This document shows, piece after piece, positions 49,399 through 60,475 of a stretch of 64,000 nt of DNA. The stretch's first letter is position 1. Each line of letters begins with the position of its first letter. The translations under genes and the position numbers were made by a program. Below the pieces are notes generated by a model, which did not search any database, was not told where the DNA came from, and saw only the letters and a program-made list of their open reading frames with translations. The stretch comes from CAJBLF01 sp964504915 (GTDB lineage Bacteria > Patescibacteriota > Gracilibacteria > Absconditabacterales > Absconditicoccaceae). The stretch spans positions 62,001-126,000 of the forward strand of contig CAZDFH010000001.1 of NCBI GenBank assembly GCA_964504915.1, read 5' to 3'.

Positions 49399-50895
49399 TT
49401 ATTTAAATTTAAATCAAAGTTTAATCCTCTCGAGCCGATGAATCTCTGGCAATGGCAATCAGTGCTTTTGGAGAAATTCTAATTCCATTGGCATGATTCT
49501 ATAATAATTTCACTTGTCGTCTTTAATCACTTTCTTTAAAATTGCTTTATCTATTTGTCGTTCTCCCTTAGCGTCGAAACCTTGATACTGACTTAAGTCA
49601 CGCACACCTACTACCTCCGCAGTCGAGGGGATATCCACTTTGATCTCATCTTCACGTCGAAGAAATCCAGCCTTTATTATTTCTTCTTTGCTAAAATCTC
49701 AGACTAGGTAGGCAACCGTATCATTAAAATAAAACGGATTGAGCGTAGCTGGGAAGTATTGTCCCAGAAGCCCATCTTTGTCCATCTGTGTAAAGATTTT
49801 TTCTGCTAGAGTAAATCGTTCTTCTTTGGAGTACTGTTTATTGAAAATACAAAATGATTTATTCTTGAGCCCGATACATCCTATACAATAATTACAATAT
49901 TCGAGGAATCTAGAATAATATACATTAGAGCAGGTAGCAATTCCGTCCGAGTTGTAAATGTCCTCGGATTTGACTCCTGCATCCATCGCCCCATAAAAAT
50001 CAGTATTCCCCTGAGCTCCTGCTTCAAAAACATCGTACATATGTTCATTGAGTTTTGATCACCCGACAACCAAGGTATTCTGTGCATCTTTCAACTCTAA
50101 GCTATAATAGCCATCTTTTACATCCTGAGATTTCAATACAAATTTCCCTGTCACATTTGTACTGCCAAAATTTTTCCCCTCATAGCTTACCTGTGCAAAA
50201 AAATCTGGGAATAACTTCTTTTGATTAAGTAATTCTATAGATTTTTTTTCATAGTCTTCTTTGGAATATGTTTTATTCTTTATCACATACGACACATTCT
50301 CTAGCCCGTCACACATGATACAGTGGTGACATCCGACCATATTACTCGAGAATCGTATATCTGAACTGTTGTCTACGTATCTGGAAAAATATATATCTGA
50401 CGAATTGATCACGCCTAGACACATATACACATTTTGACTGTTGTTCCACACTTGGGATGAATTGAGGACGTTACTACAATTTTCTTTGACGGTAAAACTA
50501 TATAATACATTCTCGCAATTGGTAATCACCGAAAATGAAAGATAACAATTTCTCGACATATACACAGAAAATGCAAAATCACTATTTTCAGCTCCTGACC
50601 AGTTGAATAATGCTGGAAATGGTGTGAGATCATAGAGCTTCTTGAAATTCTCGAAAAAATTTATATCAAAGTCATAGTCAATCCCTTTGTCTGCATAGGC
50701 ATCTCTTTGTTCCTCAAAATCCCTAGTACTTACCAATGGGCATGCTCTTGGAGTATCTGGACAAATTGAGAGTAATTTTTTATTCTTGTAAATCACGAGT
50801 GGATATCGACTTACAAGTTCTTGTAAAAATGTCTTGTACGAATTTCCTTTCTTTACTTGTTTGATCTTGTCTTGTCGATTCTTGAGATCAGGCAT
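49399..50895 (-). CDS. solenoid array protein A (short form), 498 aa
   Basis: Last of nine tandem paralogues. The order is a basic helical N region (1-45), a linker with DFEEQRDAYADKG, solenoid block 1 (about 103-210) and solenoid block 2 (about 256-356). Last comes a C-terminal domain with NPFYFNDTVAYLV and ELEFLQKHGLPLP, ending in IKLGFKFK. In block 1 units are nearly 12 residues long: NSSDIYFSRYVD, NSSDIRFSSNMV, GCHHCIMCDGLE. Each block is capped by CxxCxxCxGLxNxSxxIxNxxYSKE. There are no terminal zinc ribbons. The family is typical of candidate-phylum bacteria and its function is unknown to me. Confidence 0.85.
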
Positions 50896-50937
50896 ATTAC
50901 ATTTATTATATACTAAAAAACCGGGTGCCTTCGTAAG

Positions 50938-50958
50938 GGACGGTCGCGACCGTCCCCT
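50938..50958. repeat. perfect palindrome gggacggtcgcgaccgtccc
   Basis: A dyad in the 70-bp gap between array genes A and B. It is a variant of the element at 15098-15122. Confidence 0.6.
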
Positions 50959-50964
50959 ACATTT

Positions 50965-52455
50965 TTATTTGAACTTGAAACCTAGCTTAATCCTCTCTAA
51001 TCGATGGATATCTGGCAATGGCAATCAGTGCTTTTGCAAAAATCCTAACTCCATCTGAACAATTCTATAATAATTTCACTTCTCATCTTTTATAACCTTT
51101 TTCAGAATTTCAGAGTTGAGCTTTCGTTCTCCGTTATCATCAAGTCATTGATACTTATTTAGGTCTGTGGTTTCAATCACTTCTGTATTCGCTGGAATAT
51201 CAGTCTTAATCTCTTCATCACGTCGGAGATAACCGTCTTGGATTACTTCTTCTTTAGTGAAAGAATCGTCGATGAGATATGCAACCGTATCGTTGAAGTA
51301 AAAGGGATTCATCCATCACGGGAAGAACGTTCATAAGACTCAGTCAGATTCCATTTGGGTAAAAATTTTATCTACAAGTTCGAACCGTTCTTCTTTCGTA
51401 TATTGTGTATTTAAGATACAAAATGATTTATTCTTGAGACCTACACAGCCAAGGCAATACGAACAGGATTCCATACCGTAACTATAATATGTATTCATAC
51501 AACGGGGTACGATAACACTACTATACACATTATCTCATCACGTACATCACATGATACCATAATAATTATATCATCATGGAGCGCCTGCGACAGCATAGAC
51601 GTCATGGAGCATTTTGCAGCCCTCTCATCCTGCCACAAAGATTGCATTATGACTTTGGTGGGTAGCCTGTACATAGTATCCATTGGTCACATCAGAACAA
51701 TCTGTGATATACTTTCAAGTCGCATTAGTGCTCAACGATATTGTTGCCCCTGGTGATAGTTGTTCAAATGATTTGGCGAATCAGGTTTTCTGACTGAGAA
51801 TTTTTTTCTTCTCTGCAATGTACGCATCTTTGCTATATTGTATGTTGTGTATACAATATGACGTATTGTCTAAATCCTGACAGAACATACATTCTTGGCA
51901 TCCGACCATATTGGTACAAAACCAAATATCACGAGAATTATCTACTTGTTTGCTATAAAAAATATTGTAACTATTTACGACACTGTGACTCTGATAGATA
52001 TTTTCGCTCTGGACCACACTCATACTATCAAAGATATTGCATCCACCATTTGCAAGGATGGTATAGAGCACATTCTCACTTCCGATGATAGAATAGCTTA
52101 AGTAGGTATTCTTCGCATCCATGCTCTGATCTGCATAATCTGAATTTTCACAATTACCAAATAAAAGTGTATTTTCCAACGGTATGGAAGTAAATAGGCG
52201 TTGCAACTGAGTAAAGAAAGTTTCCTTATCGTCATATACCAAACCATATGCTACTAAATTATCTCTTTGCTCAGCAAACTCTTTATGAGAGACTACTTTC
52301 CCTATCCTCTCTGTCTCTGGGAATCTCGAGACAAAACCATCTATCTTATAAAATGGTAAAGCTCTCCGACTACAAATTTCCTTTACAAAATCTCTCCATG
52401 GCGTATGCTTACGTCTTTCCTTCATTTTTAGTTCTCGTTGTTTGAGATCTACCAT
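50965..52455 (-). CDS. solenoid array protein B (short form), 496 aa
   Basis: Paralogue of A with the same two-block layout. The N region is MVDLKQRELKMKERRKHTPW. Block 1 units include SENIYQSHSVVN and SRDIWFCTNMVG, closed by CQECMFCQDLDN and TSYCIHNIQYSKD. Block 2 has SCSYCLGCVGLK. Its middle region is especially rich in TGA glycines (for example VAGGEG, APGGYN, GCTGGDN). Its ATG lies 5 bp after the stop of C. Confidence 0.85.
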
Positions 52456-52460
52456 GACAT

Positions 52461-53954
52461 TTATTTAAATTTAAATCAGAGTTTTATTCTTTCAAGTCGA
52501 TGTAATTCTGGCAATGGTAGTTGATATTTTTTTAGGAATTCCAATTCCATGGGCATGATTCTATAATAATTTCACTTATCATCTTTTATCACCTTCTTCA
52601 GTATCTCTGGGTTGATTTCTCGTTCTCATGCGAAGGTAAATCTCTGGTATGAGGATAAGTCTTTAACTTCTATCACATCAGCTCCTGTAGGTATATCAGT
52701 CTTCACTGCCTCATCTCTCCGTAGGAATCCTTCCTTTTCCACTTCATCTTTGGTGAAGGTATCATCGATCAAATATGCCGCTGTATCATTAAAGTAGAAT
52801 GGATTAAGATCGCCAGGGAATGACTTGCCTAAAATCCCATCAATGTCCATTTTTTCAAAGATTTTGTTTGCTAATTCGAACCAATCTTCTTTAGAATACT
52901 CCTTATTAAAGATACAGAACTCTTTATTTTTCAATCCTACACATCCTAGACAGTAGGAACAATTTTCTAGAAATGTGGAATAATAAATATGAGATCATCC
53001 TGAGACTTGGTAGGAATTGTAGAGATTATCACAGAATCAGACTGAAAATGCTCCGTAGATATCAGTCTCAGCCGGCGTATTGGTGAAACAATCATAGACA
53101 CGCTCCCCTGGCTCTTTGCCTCAGACGAGGATAATATTTCTTCATTCATGTATTTGTGCATTGTAATATCCATTCTCCACGTTGGCGCAGTCATTATTGT
53201 AAATACCTGAAACTTCTGTACTAGCGATATTATTTCATTGATTTGATAGTTTCACATATCGTCACAAAAACTGATTTTTTTGTTTGAGCAGTTCTTGCTT
53301 TTTCTGCATATACTCCTCTTTTTCGTACACCTTATTTTCTATACAATATGATTGATTATCCAAATTATTACAGAATAAACATTCTGAACATCAGGTCAGA
53401 TTTGTAGAAAATCGAACATTGGATGAATTGAGAATATGCTTAGAGTAGAAAATATTAAATGACTTAATTATTCATTTGGAGAAATATACATTTTCACAAT
53501 TGTCTCGCACTTGAAATGAATTTAAAATATTAATGGCATGTTCTTTGACGCTGAGAGAATAGAGCACATTTTCACAATCACGGATCACAACATAACTCAG
53601 ATATCAGTTCTTAATGCTGACCGTCTGATCAGTGAAATTAGCATTTTCACATTCTCCAAACAGAATGGTTGGTGGAAAATCTATGCTATGGTAAAGCTTT
53701 TTGAAATTTTCGAAAAATGTCTGCAATGGATCATAATCGATACCACTTTTCGTCAATGCATCTCTTCCAGCTTCAAAATCTTTGTGTGAGATTACTCCTT
53801 TAATTCTCCCCACATCAGGGAATATAGATGTCATGCCATTGTTCTTGTAGAATCCTAAGGCACGTAAAGAGGCAATCGTTTTGATAAATTCACGAAAAGG
53901 AGTGTCTTTTCTCATCTCCTTCATTTTATCCTGTCGCACTTGGATATCGACCAT
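52461..53954 (-). CDS. solenoid array protein C (short form), 497 aa
   Basis: Paralogue with N region MVDIQVRQDKMKEMRKDTPF and the linker FEAGRDALTKSGIDYD. Block 1 ends GSECLFCNNLDNQSYCIENK. Block 2 (NCSYCLGCVGLKNKEFCIFN) is followed by DLNPFYFNDTAAYLIDDTF. TGA glycines include SGGSHIYY, in the region joining the two blocks, where the reading is unbroken only with code 25. The gap to D is 7 bp. Confidence 0.85.
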
Positions 53955-53961
53955 ATCAGAA

Positions 53962-55458
53962 CTATTTAAATTTAAAACCGAGTTTGATTCTATCTAATCG
54001 ATGTAATTCTGGCAATGGCAGTCCATGTTTCTTCAAAAAATCTAATTCCATGGGGACGATTCTATAATAGTTTCACTTATCATCCTTGATTACTTTCTTC
54101 AAAATTTCTGGATTGATTTCTCGCTTGCCATCAAAATTAAATCTTTGGTAGGACGCTAAATCTTTTGTTGAAATTACATCAGCTCCCGCTGGGATATCTG
54201 TACTGATAGCTGTCTCGCGTCGCAGAAACCCTGCCTTAGTTGCTTCTTCTTTGGTGAAGCTATCATCTATGAGATAGGCAGCCGAATCGTTGAAATAAAA
54301 TGGGCACATCCATCCGGGGAAAAACGTTCACAAGACTCAGTCAGATTCCATTTGGGTAAAAATTTCATCCACTTTAGTATATCGTTCTTCTTTGTCATAT
54401 TGTGTATTAAAAATGCAATAGGATTTATTTTTGAGACCTATACATCAGAAACAATAGGAACAACTCACGAGATAATAGGAATAGAAAATATGAGAACTTT
54501 GTTCGATAGCAGAAGAACAGTAGTAGTTATCTCAATGTGTACCTCCTCATTCTACCGCATATAAGTTGTTACTATCCAATCAGGTATCGAAACAATCGTA
54601 AAAATCATGGACGGTTCAGGTGCCACTCGTATACATCACATTGTGCCCATTTTCCAGATGATCGATAGAATAGCCATTGATCACATTCTTGGAAAATGCG
54701 ATATAATTTCCTTCGCAATTTACTGAATCCAGATTTTTTCCTTTCAGATCCACCTTTGCATAATATCATTCATAGAGCAATGGATCATTATACTTCTTAG
54801 CTTTGATCTCGGCAAACTCTTCTTTGGAATACTGCACATTCTCGATACAATAGGACATATTTTCGATATCTGCACATGCGATACAGTTATGGCAACCGAT
54901 ACAATTGGAACAAAATCGGAGATCAGATGAATTGATAATATATCTGGAATAGAAAATATTCATGGAGTTACTGACACAGACTGACTGAAATATATTACTA
55001 GAATTGGCCGTGACTAGATTTGAAGAGATGATGTTGATACCATTGGTGACGATACAAAATGAGTATAGTACATTCTCACAATTTTCGATAACCACGGAGC
55101 TCAAGTATGCATTTTTGGATTCCATAGTAGAATCGGCGTATTCGCATCACTCATTTCCTCATTGATCAATCAGCTGACCGAGTGGGACTTTTTTTCGGAG
55201 CAGAGCAAAATTTTCGAAGAAAGATTTCTTAGGATCTAGCTCTATCGTATAATCTGTTAGTGAATCTCTCACCGCATTAAACTCCTTGGGAGACAATAAT
55301 TTTGGCGATCTATCTGACGCGGGATATCTAGAAATCAGCCCCTGATTTTTATTAAATCACAAAGGCATCCAGCTCGCTATCTCTAGTAAGTACTCGCGGA
55401 AAGGTGTCTGTTTTCTCTTCGCTTGAATCTTTTCTTTTCGTGTTTGGATATCAGACAT
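53962..55458 (-). CDS. solenoid array protein D (short form), 498 aa
   Basis: Paralogue with N region MSDIQTRKEKIQAKRKQTPF. Block 1 shows the cleanest 12-residue units: NSSNIFQSVCVS, NSMNIFYSRYII, NSSDLRFCSNCI, GCHNCIACADIE. Its stop is TAG while most paralogues use TAA. It is separated from E by the largest gap inside the array (161 bp), which contains a relic of another copy. Confidence 0.85.
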
Positions 55459-55512
55459 CGACAGCAACAAGAAAAAGTTAAAGAAATTTCGATGCCTTAT
55501 ATATACTGATTT

Positions 55513-55545
55513 CTATGTAAATTTGAAACCTAATTTGATTTGCCG
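55513..55545 (-). pseudogene. relic of a solenoid-gene 3' end
   Basis: Read on the minus strand this gives RQIKLGFKFT and TAG, which matches the conserved array ending RIKLGFKFK plus stop. Nothing upstream continues the frame, so it marks a lost or recombined copy between D and E. Confidence 0.6.
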
Positions 55546-55584
55546 ATTTTGTCCAAAAGTACAACTACAAGGAAGTAATTTTGG

Positions 55585-55619
55585 GCACAAAATCGAGCAT
55601 CCCGGTGAGTCACCGGGAC
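55585..55619. repeat. small REP-like palindrome
   Basis: The sequence tcccggtgagtcaccggga lies just before the TAG of gene E and matches the arms of the 11826 and 13072 elements. Confidence 0.5.
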
Positions 55620-57110
55620 CTACTTGAACTTAAAACCGAGCTTTATTCTATCCAGCCAGTACATTTCTGGCAGTGGTAAGCTATGTTTTTGCAGGAAATC
55701 TAGCTCCATGGGGACTATTCTGTAATAGTTTCAATTAGCATCTTGGATGACTTTTTTCAAAATTTCTGGATTAATCTCTCGTTTGCCTTGTTGGTTAACA
55801 CCTTGAAACTGACCAAAATCTTGAATCGTTATAACTTCTGCGTCTGCCGGTACGTCGACTCTACTCTCTCCATCACGTCGCAAATATCATTCCTTAGTCA
55901 CCTCTTCTTTGGTGAAAGAATCATCTACCAGATAGGCAAGGGTGTCGTTGAAGTAAAAGGGACACATCCATCCGGGGAAGAACGCTCATAGGGTTCAGTC
56001 AGATTCCATTTGTGCAAAGATTTTATTCGCCAGAATAAACCGCTCCTCTTTAGTATATTCTTTATTGAGGATACAGAATTGCTTGTTCTTGAGGCCTATA
56101 CAGCCCAGGCAGTATGAACAGGTATCCATAAAATATGAATACAAGACATGATTACAGGTAGAGGCATTCGCTCAGCAATACATATGAGTAGAATTTTGTC
56201 AGACTCACATCCATCCATAGGCGTTATCTACTTTGGAAATATCAACGACATCGTATAAATCATTAGAAAGTGGAGTTCCATCACCCAACAAAATATTTCT
56301 TCCATTTACGACCCTGGAAACAAAATATGCATCTTCTAAATTCTCTGAAAAAGAAATACCATTTCATTTGCAGTTGTTTACTGATCTTGGACTGGCTTCA
56401 TTAGATAGGTTTTGGAAAAAAGATATATACTCTGACTTTCTAGCAAGGATTGCCTCCTTTTGTTTGTGAAACTCCTCTTTCGTGTACGACACATTGTTTA
56501 TGTGATACTGCTTATTTTCCAATCACGAACAAAATATACATTCTTGGCATCAGATGAGATTAGAACTAAACCGAATATTCGCACAGTTATGAATATATTT
56601 GGAGTAAAAAATATTGAAGCTATCGGTCACATTTACGCAATGATAAATATTCTCACAGTTTGAGGTAATGAGCATAGAATTTAGCACATTCGTACAATGA
56701 CCAAAAATTGTGATGGAATACAGCACATTTTCACAAATATCTCAGACAGAAATCGTCATGTAGGAATTCTTAGCTCCATAGACGGTATCCGCATACCTCA
56801 CATTCTCATTATTTCCATAATCAAGCAATGCCATCTTGGGGCTTGTAGAGAAAAACTTCTGGAACTGCTGAAGAAAAGGAACGTCTAGAGCGACATCTAT
56901 TCATGGAAATCCATCGATGAATTTCTGTTTATATTCACTAGCTTCATACACGATGCCACACCTTTCCGTTTCTGGGAATATGCTAATGATACCAGTATTC
57001 TTATTGAAACTTACATTAAACCAGCTGGCAATTTCTTTGAGAAAATCTCTCCAAGGAGTTTGCATCCTCTTGGCTTGAATCTTTTCTTCTCGCTGTCTGA
57101 TATCTTGCAT
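55620..57110 (-). CDS. solenoid array protein E (short form), 496 aa
   Basis: Paralogue whose N region (MQDIRQREEKIQAKRMQTPW) is identical to that of F for 20 residues, so the two separated recently or exchanged sequence. Block 1 has NCENIYHCVNVT, SFNIFYSKYIHN and a cap ending GLENKQYHINNVSYTKEE. Block 2 is capped by TCSYCLGCIGLKNKQFCILN. The gap to F is 5 bp. Confidence 0.85.
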
Positions 57111-57115
57111 GAGAG

Positions 57116-58618
57116 TTATTTAAACTTAAAGCCAAGTTTGATTCTTTCCAATCGATGAATTTCTGGTAAGGGTAATCCATGCTTCTGCAAGAAATCTAAT
57201 TCCATTGGTATGATTCTATAATAATTTCACTTGTCGTCCTTGATGACTTTTTTTAAGATTTCTTTATCTATATTCCATTCACCTGTTTCTGTAAAATTTT
57301 GATACTGATCTAAGTCGTTGGTTGTTATGACTTCAGCGTTGCTTGGTACATCGACTTTAATCTCCTCGTCACGTCGTAGATATCATGCCTTCGTCACTTC
57401 TTCTTTCGTAAACGTATCATCCATCAGATATGCAGCTGTATCGTTGAAGTAGAAAGGATTCATCCATCCGGGGAAAAACGATCACAGGGTTCAGTCAGAT
57501 TCCATTTGTGAGAATATTTTGTTTGCCAGAGTAAACCGCTCCTCTTTCGTATACTCTTTGTTGAAAATACAAAACTGTTTATTTTGCAATCCGATACATC
57601 ATAGACAATAGGAACAATTATCTAGGTAGTAAGAATAGAATATACTCTGTGATCCAGCTATGTGAGCTGAGCAATATATTTTGGATGCAAAGGTGCCAAA
57701 AAAGATACTTCCATACGAATCATCAGCGCCACCTCATCCGGAGAACATAATGTCGTACATATTCTTGTTGCCGAGATTACTTCCTGTCATAAACAGGTTC
57801 CTTCACTGCTCTACACGATATGCGAGTGCCGATTGAGTCACCTTATGTGATTTTACGATAAAGTTACCTTCGACATCAGTGCTTGCGAAGTTCGTTCATT
57901 TTTTGGACAGAGCTAGAAGCCATAAAAGGAAATTCTCTTTTTGTACCAAGAGTGTTTGTTTTTTCTCCATATATGTTTCTTTGTCGTACTGTTTATTGCT
58001 GATACAATAGCTTTGATTCTGTAGATCATCACAAAATAGGCATTCATGACATCAGATGAGATTAGTCGAAAACCAGATATTACTAGAATCAGCTATAAAC
58101 CTAGCATAGAAAATATTGAAAGAATTTCTCACTCCGACGGACATATAAATATTCTCCGCATTATCTGAGATTTCACTACTATTTAAGACATTTTTACAAT
58201 TTTCTCTCACGACAAAAGAATACAATATTTTTTCTGTATCTAATCATACCGTACACGATAAATAGGTATCTCTCGTTCAGAAAATATTATCAGCATAGTC
58301 TGAGTTTTCATTTTTATCTCGAGAAAGCGAAGCTGCATTCTTTAGCTTCAGAAATAGATTCTGAAATTGCTGGAAGAAGGGAATCTGCTCATCTATCTCG
58401 CATCATAGAGACCCTAGCTCTTGCCTATAATCCTCATACATTTTATTACTCATGAGTTCGCCAATCCTTCACGTATCTGCCGGATATCTAGATATCAGTC
58501 ACTGATTTTTGTAGAGTACAAATTCTCCTCGGCTACCAAGTTCTTTCACAAAATCTCTCCAAGGAGTCTGCATTCTCTTGGCTTGAATCTTTTCTTCTCG
58601 TTGTCTGATGTCTTGCAT
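57116..58618 (-). CDS. solenoid array protein F (short form), 500 aa
   Basis: The first short-form gene after the long-form genes in the direction of transcription. It shares its N region with E, then diverges (FVKELGSRGEFVLYKNQ). Block 1 is less regular, with Asp/Asn turns kept. The C-terminal domain is well conserved (NPFYFNDTAAYLMDDTF). The start is set by alignment with E at MQDIRQ; an upstream reading from 58696 would run through the end of G. Spacing to G is 13 bp. Confidence 0.85.
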
Positions 58619-58631
58619 GAGTATACGATGG

Positions 58632-60467
58632 TTATCAATAAATTTCTTTATTATAGCATTGCTCACAGAACACTTTATGCGTGATGGTTTGTCCATAGAC
58701 GGAAAGCATTTCTATTCAACACTTATCACAACTTCTCAGATAAAGATTTCTCAGTGGTCTCTTGTTCCTCCTCTGCTGATGGCGAACATCATGATGTCTG
58801 CGAGGAAGTGGAAGTCCATGCTTGCGATAAAAGGTTAGTTCTGGTCAGATGATTCTAAATGGTCTTCCTGATACTTCACAGATAATGATTTTATCGAGAA
58901 TATCGTCTTGCACGTCATCAATGCTATCAGGCAGATCACTGGCCAATATCTGCTTAGCATGCTCTGGGATATTGATTTCTGTCTCTCTCGTTCTTCGTTT
59001 TATCTTTACTTTCTCCTCACCTCATAAATCTAGTATTGCATCTGAAATAAATGTGTCTGGCTGTAACACGGTAACGATACCTTCACCGTCAGGATTAACT
59101 ACGGTCGTCTTGTCTCAAATGACTAAAGATTTTATAGGGAAAAAATCATTTGCGATAGTGTCGTTGTACGGAAACGGAGATAATTCGTGATGAGGTGGAG
59201 CTCCGTAGATTCAAGTCTGTTTTAGTTGGTCGATAATAATTTTGGAAGTCTCTTCTCGTTCATTCTTCGTTAGTTGCTTATTGAGGATACAATATTCCTT
59301 GTTTTTTAGCCCGCAGCAAAAGAGCATATTGCTACATCATATAAGCGCCTGACAATTGATAATATTATGTGACGTATATACGTCGTAGCATCCCAGAATT
59401 TTGCTACTAAACTCCTCTGTTTGAGCTGCGCCGATTCTTCATGAATTAATGACATAACTAGCATTTCAACCGATACAATTTATACATTTTTCGAATGGTC
59501 ATCACCATACATTTACAGATTCATCGGACATATGGCTATCAAATGCCAAAATACTCTGATGACAGTTTACTAGAGCGTCTCCGATGCAATTTTCACTATT
59601 TATTTGGTTGACACCTTTATAGAGAGCGGAAGATATGACATGATCATAATCAGCCAAATATGTCTGAAGCCCCGTATATGTTTTCATATTCTTCTTCATC
59701 TGAGTGAAATATGTTTCAAATTCTTCTTTTGTATGTTCCTTGTTGTGAATGTAGTAAGCTTTGCCCCTAATGTTGCTACAAAACAAGCAATGGTGACAAT
59801 TATCTAGATCAGTAGAAAAATAACAGTTCTGACTATTATTGATGTTAAATCAAAAGAAGATTCCGTAACTATCAAAGATATTAATTCCCTCATAGCAGAG
59901 ATTCCCTTGTTTGACATAAAAACAATCTACCACATCCTTACCAGGGATTGCATAATAGGTGTAATATACATCTTCTGATTCATAATAAATACAAAAACTC
60001 ATATAGATATTTTTACAACTATTTACATAGTTCCCATAATCAGAGTTTTCATTCCTGATATTAAGCTTTTCTTCTTTGGGGGTATGTTGCACAAGGTTGG
60101 TGAACGTTCTTAGTATCTCATCCAAACCAGTAGGGACTTCTTTACCTGGGAGCAGAAAATTTTCATCCCAAAATTCCTGAGAATCATATACATCGACCTT
60201 ACATTCTGGGGCATACATACTGATGACTGGCTTCCCTGACTTTGCTGAGATGTTTCTATACAAGTGCCTTTCATTACGGAACATGCAGATATATCTAAAA
60301 ATAGCCGATGGAGAAAGGTTCTGCTTATAGGTCACTCCCATAGCGTCCTCTATATCTTTTTGTAATTGAAAAATAGGGAATTCTTCTCCTGTCCGTTTAC
60401 AGGTTCTTCGCTCCAAGATTTGAGTTCACGATTGTTGGGAAATAAATTCGTAGGTTTTTTTATCCAT
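58632..60467 (-). CDS. solenoid array protein G (long form, degenerate N ribbon), 611 aa
   Basis: The N terminus aligns with the zinc-ribbon type of H but has lost most metal Cys: TCKRTGEEFPIF keeps one Cys and RYICMFRNERHLY lacks the CxxC. FRNERHLYRNISAKSGKPVI and ISMYAPECKVDVYD follow. The solenoid has ENSDYGNYVNSCKNIYMSF and the cap NCHHCLFCSNIRGKAYYIHN. The C-terminal domain keeps a complete ribbon (SCDKCGIEML and FCEQCYNKEIYG). It is thus intermediate between the long and short types. The stop is TAA after a TGA glycine. Confidence 0.85.
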
Positions 60468-60475
60468 GGGATATA

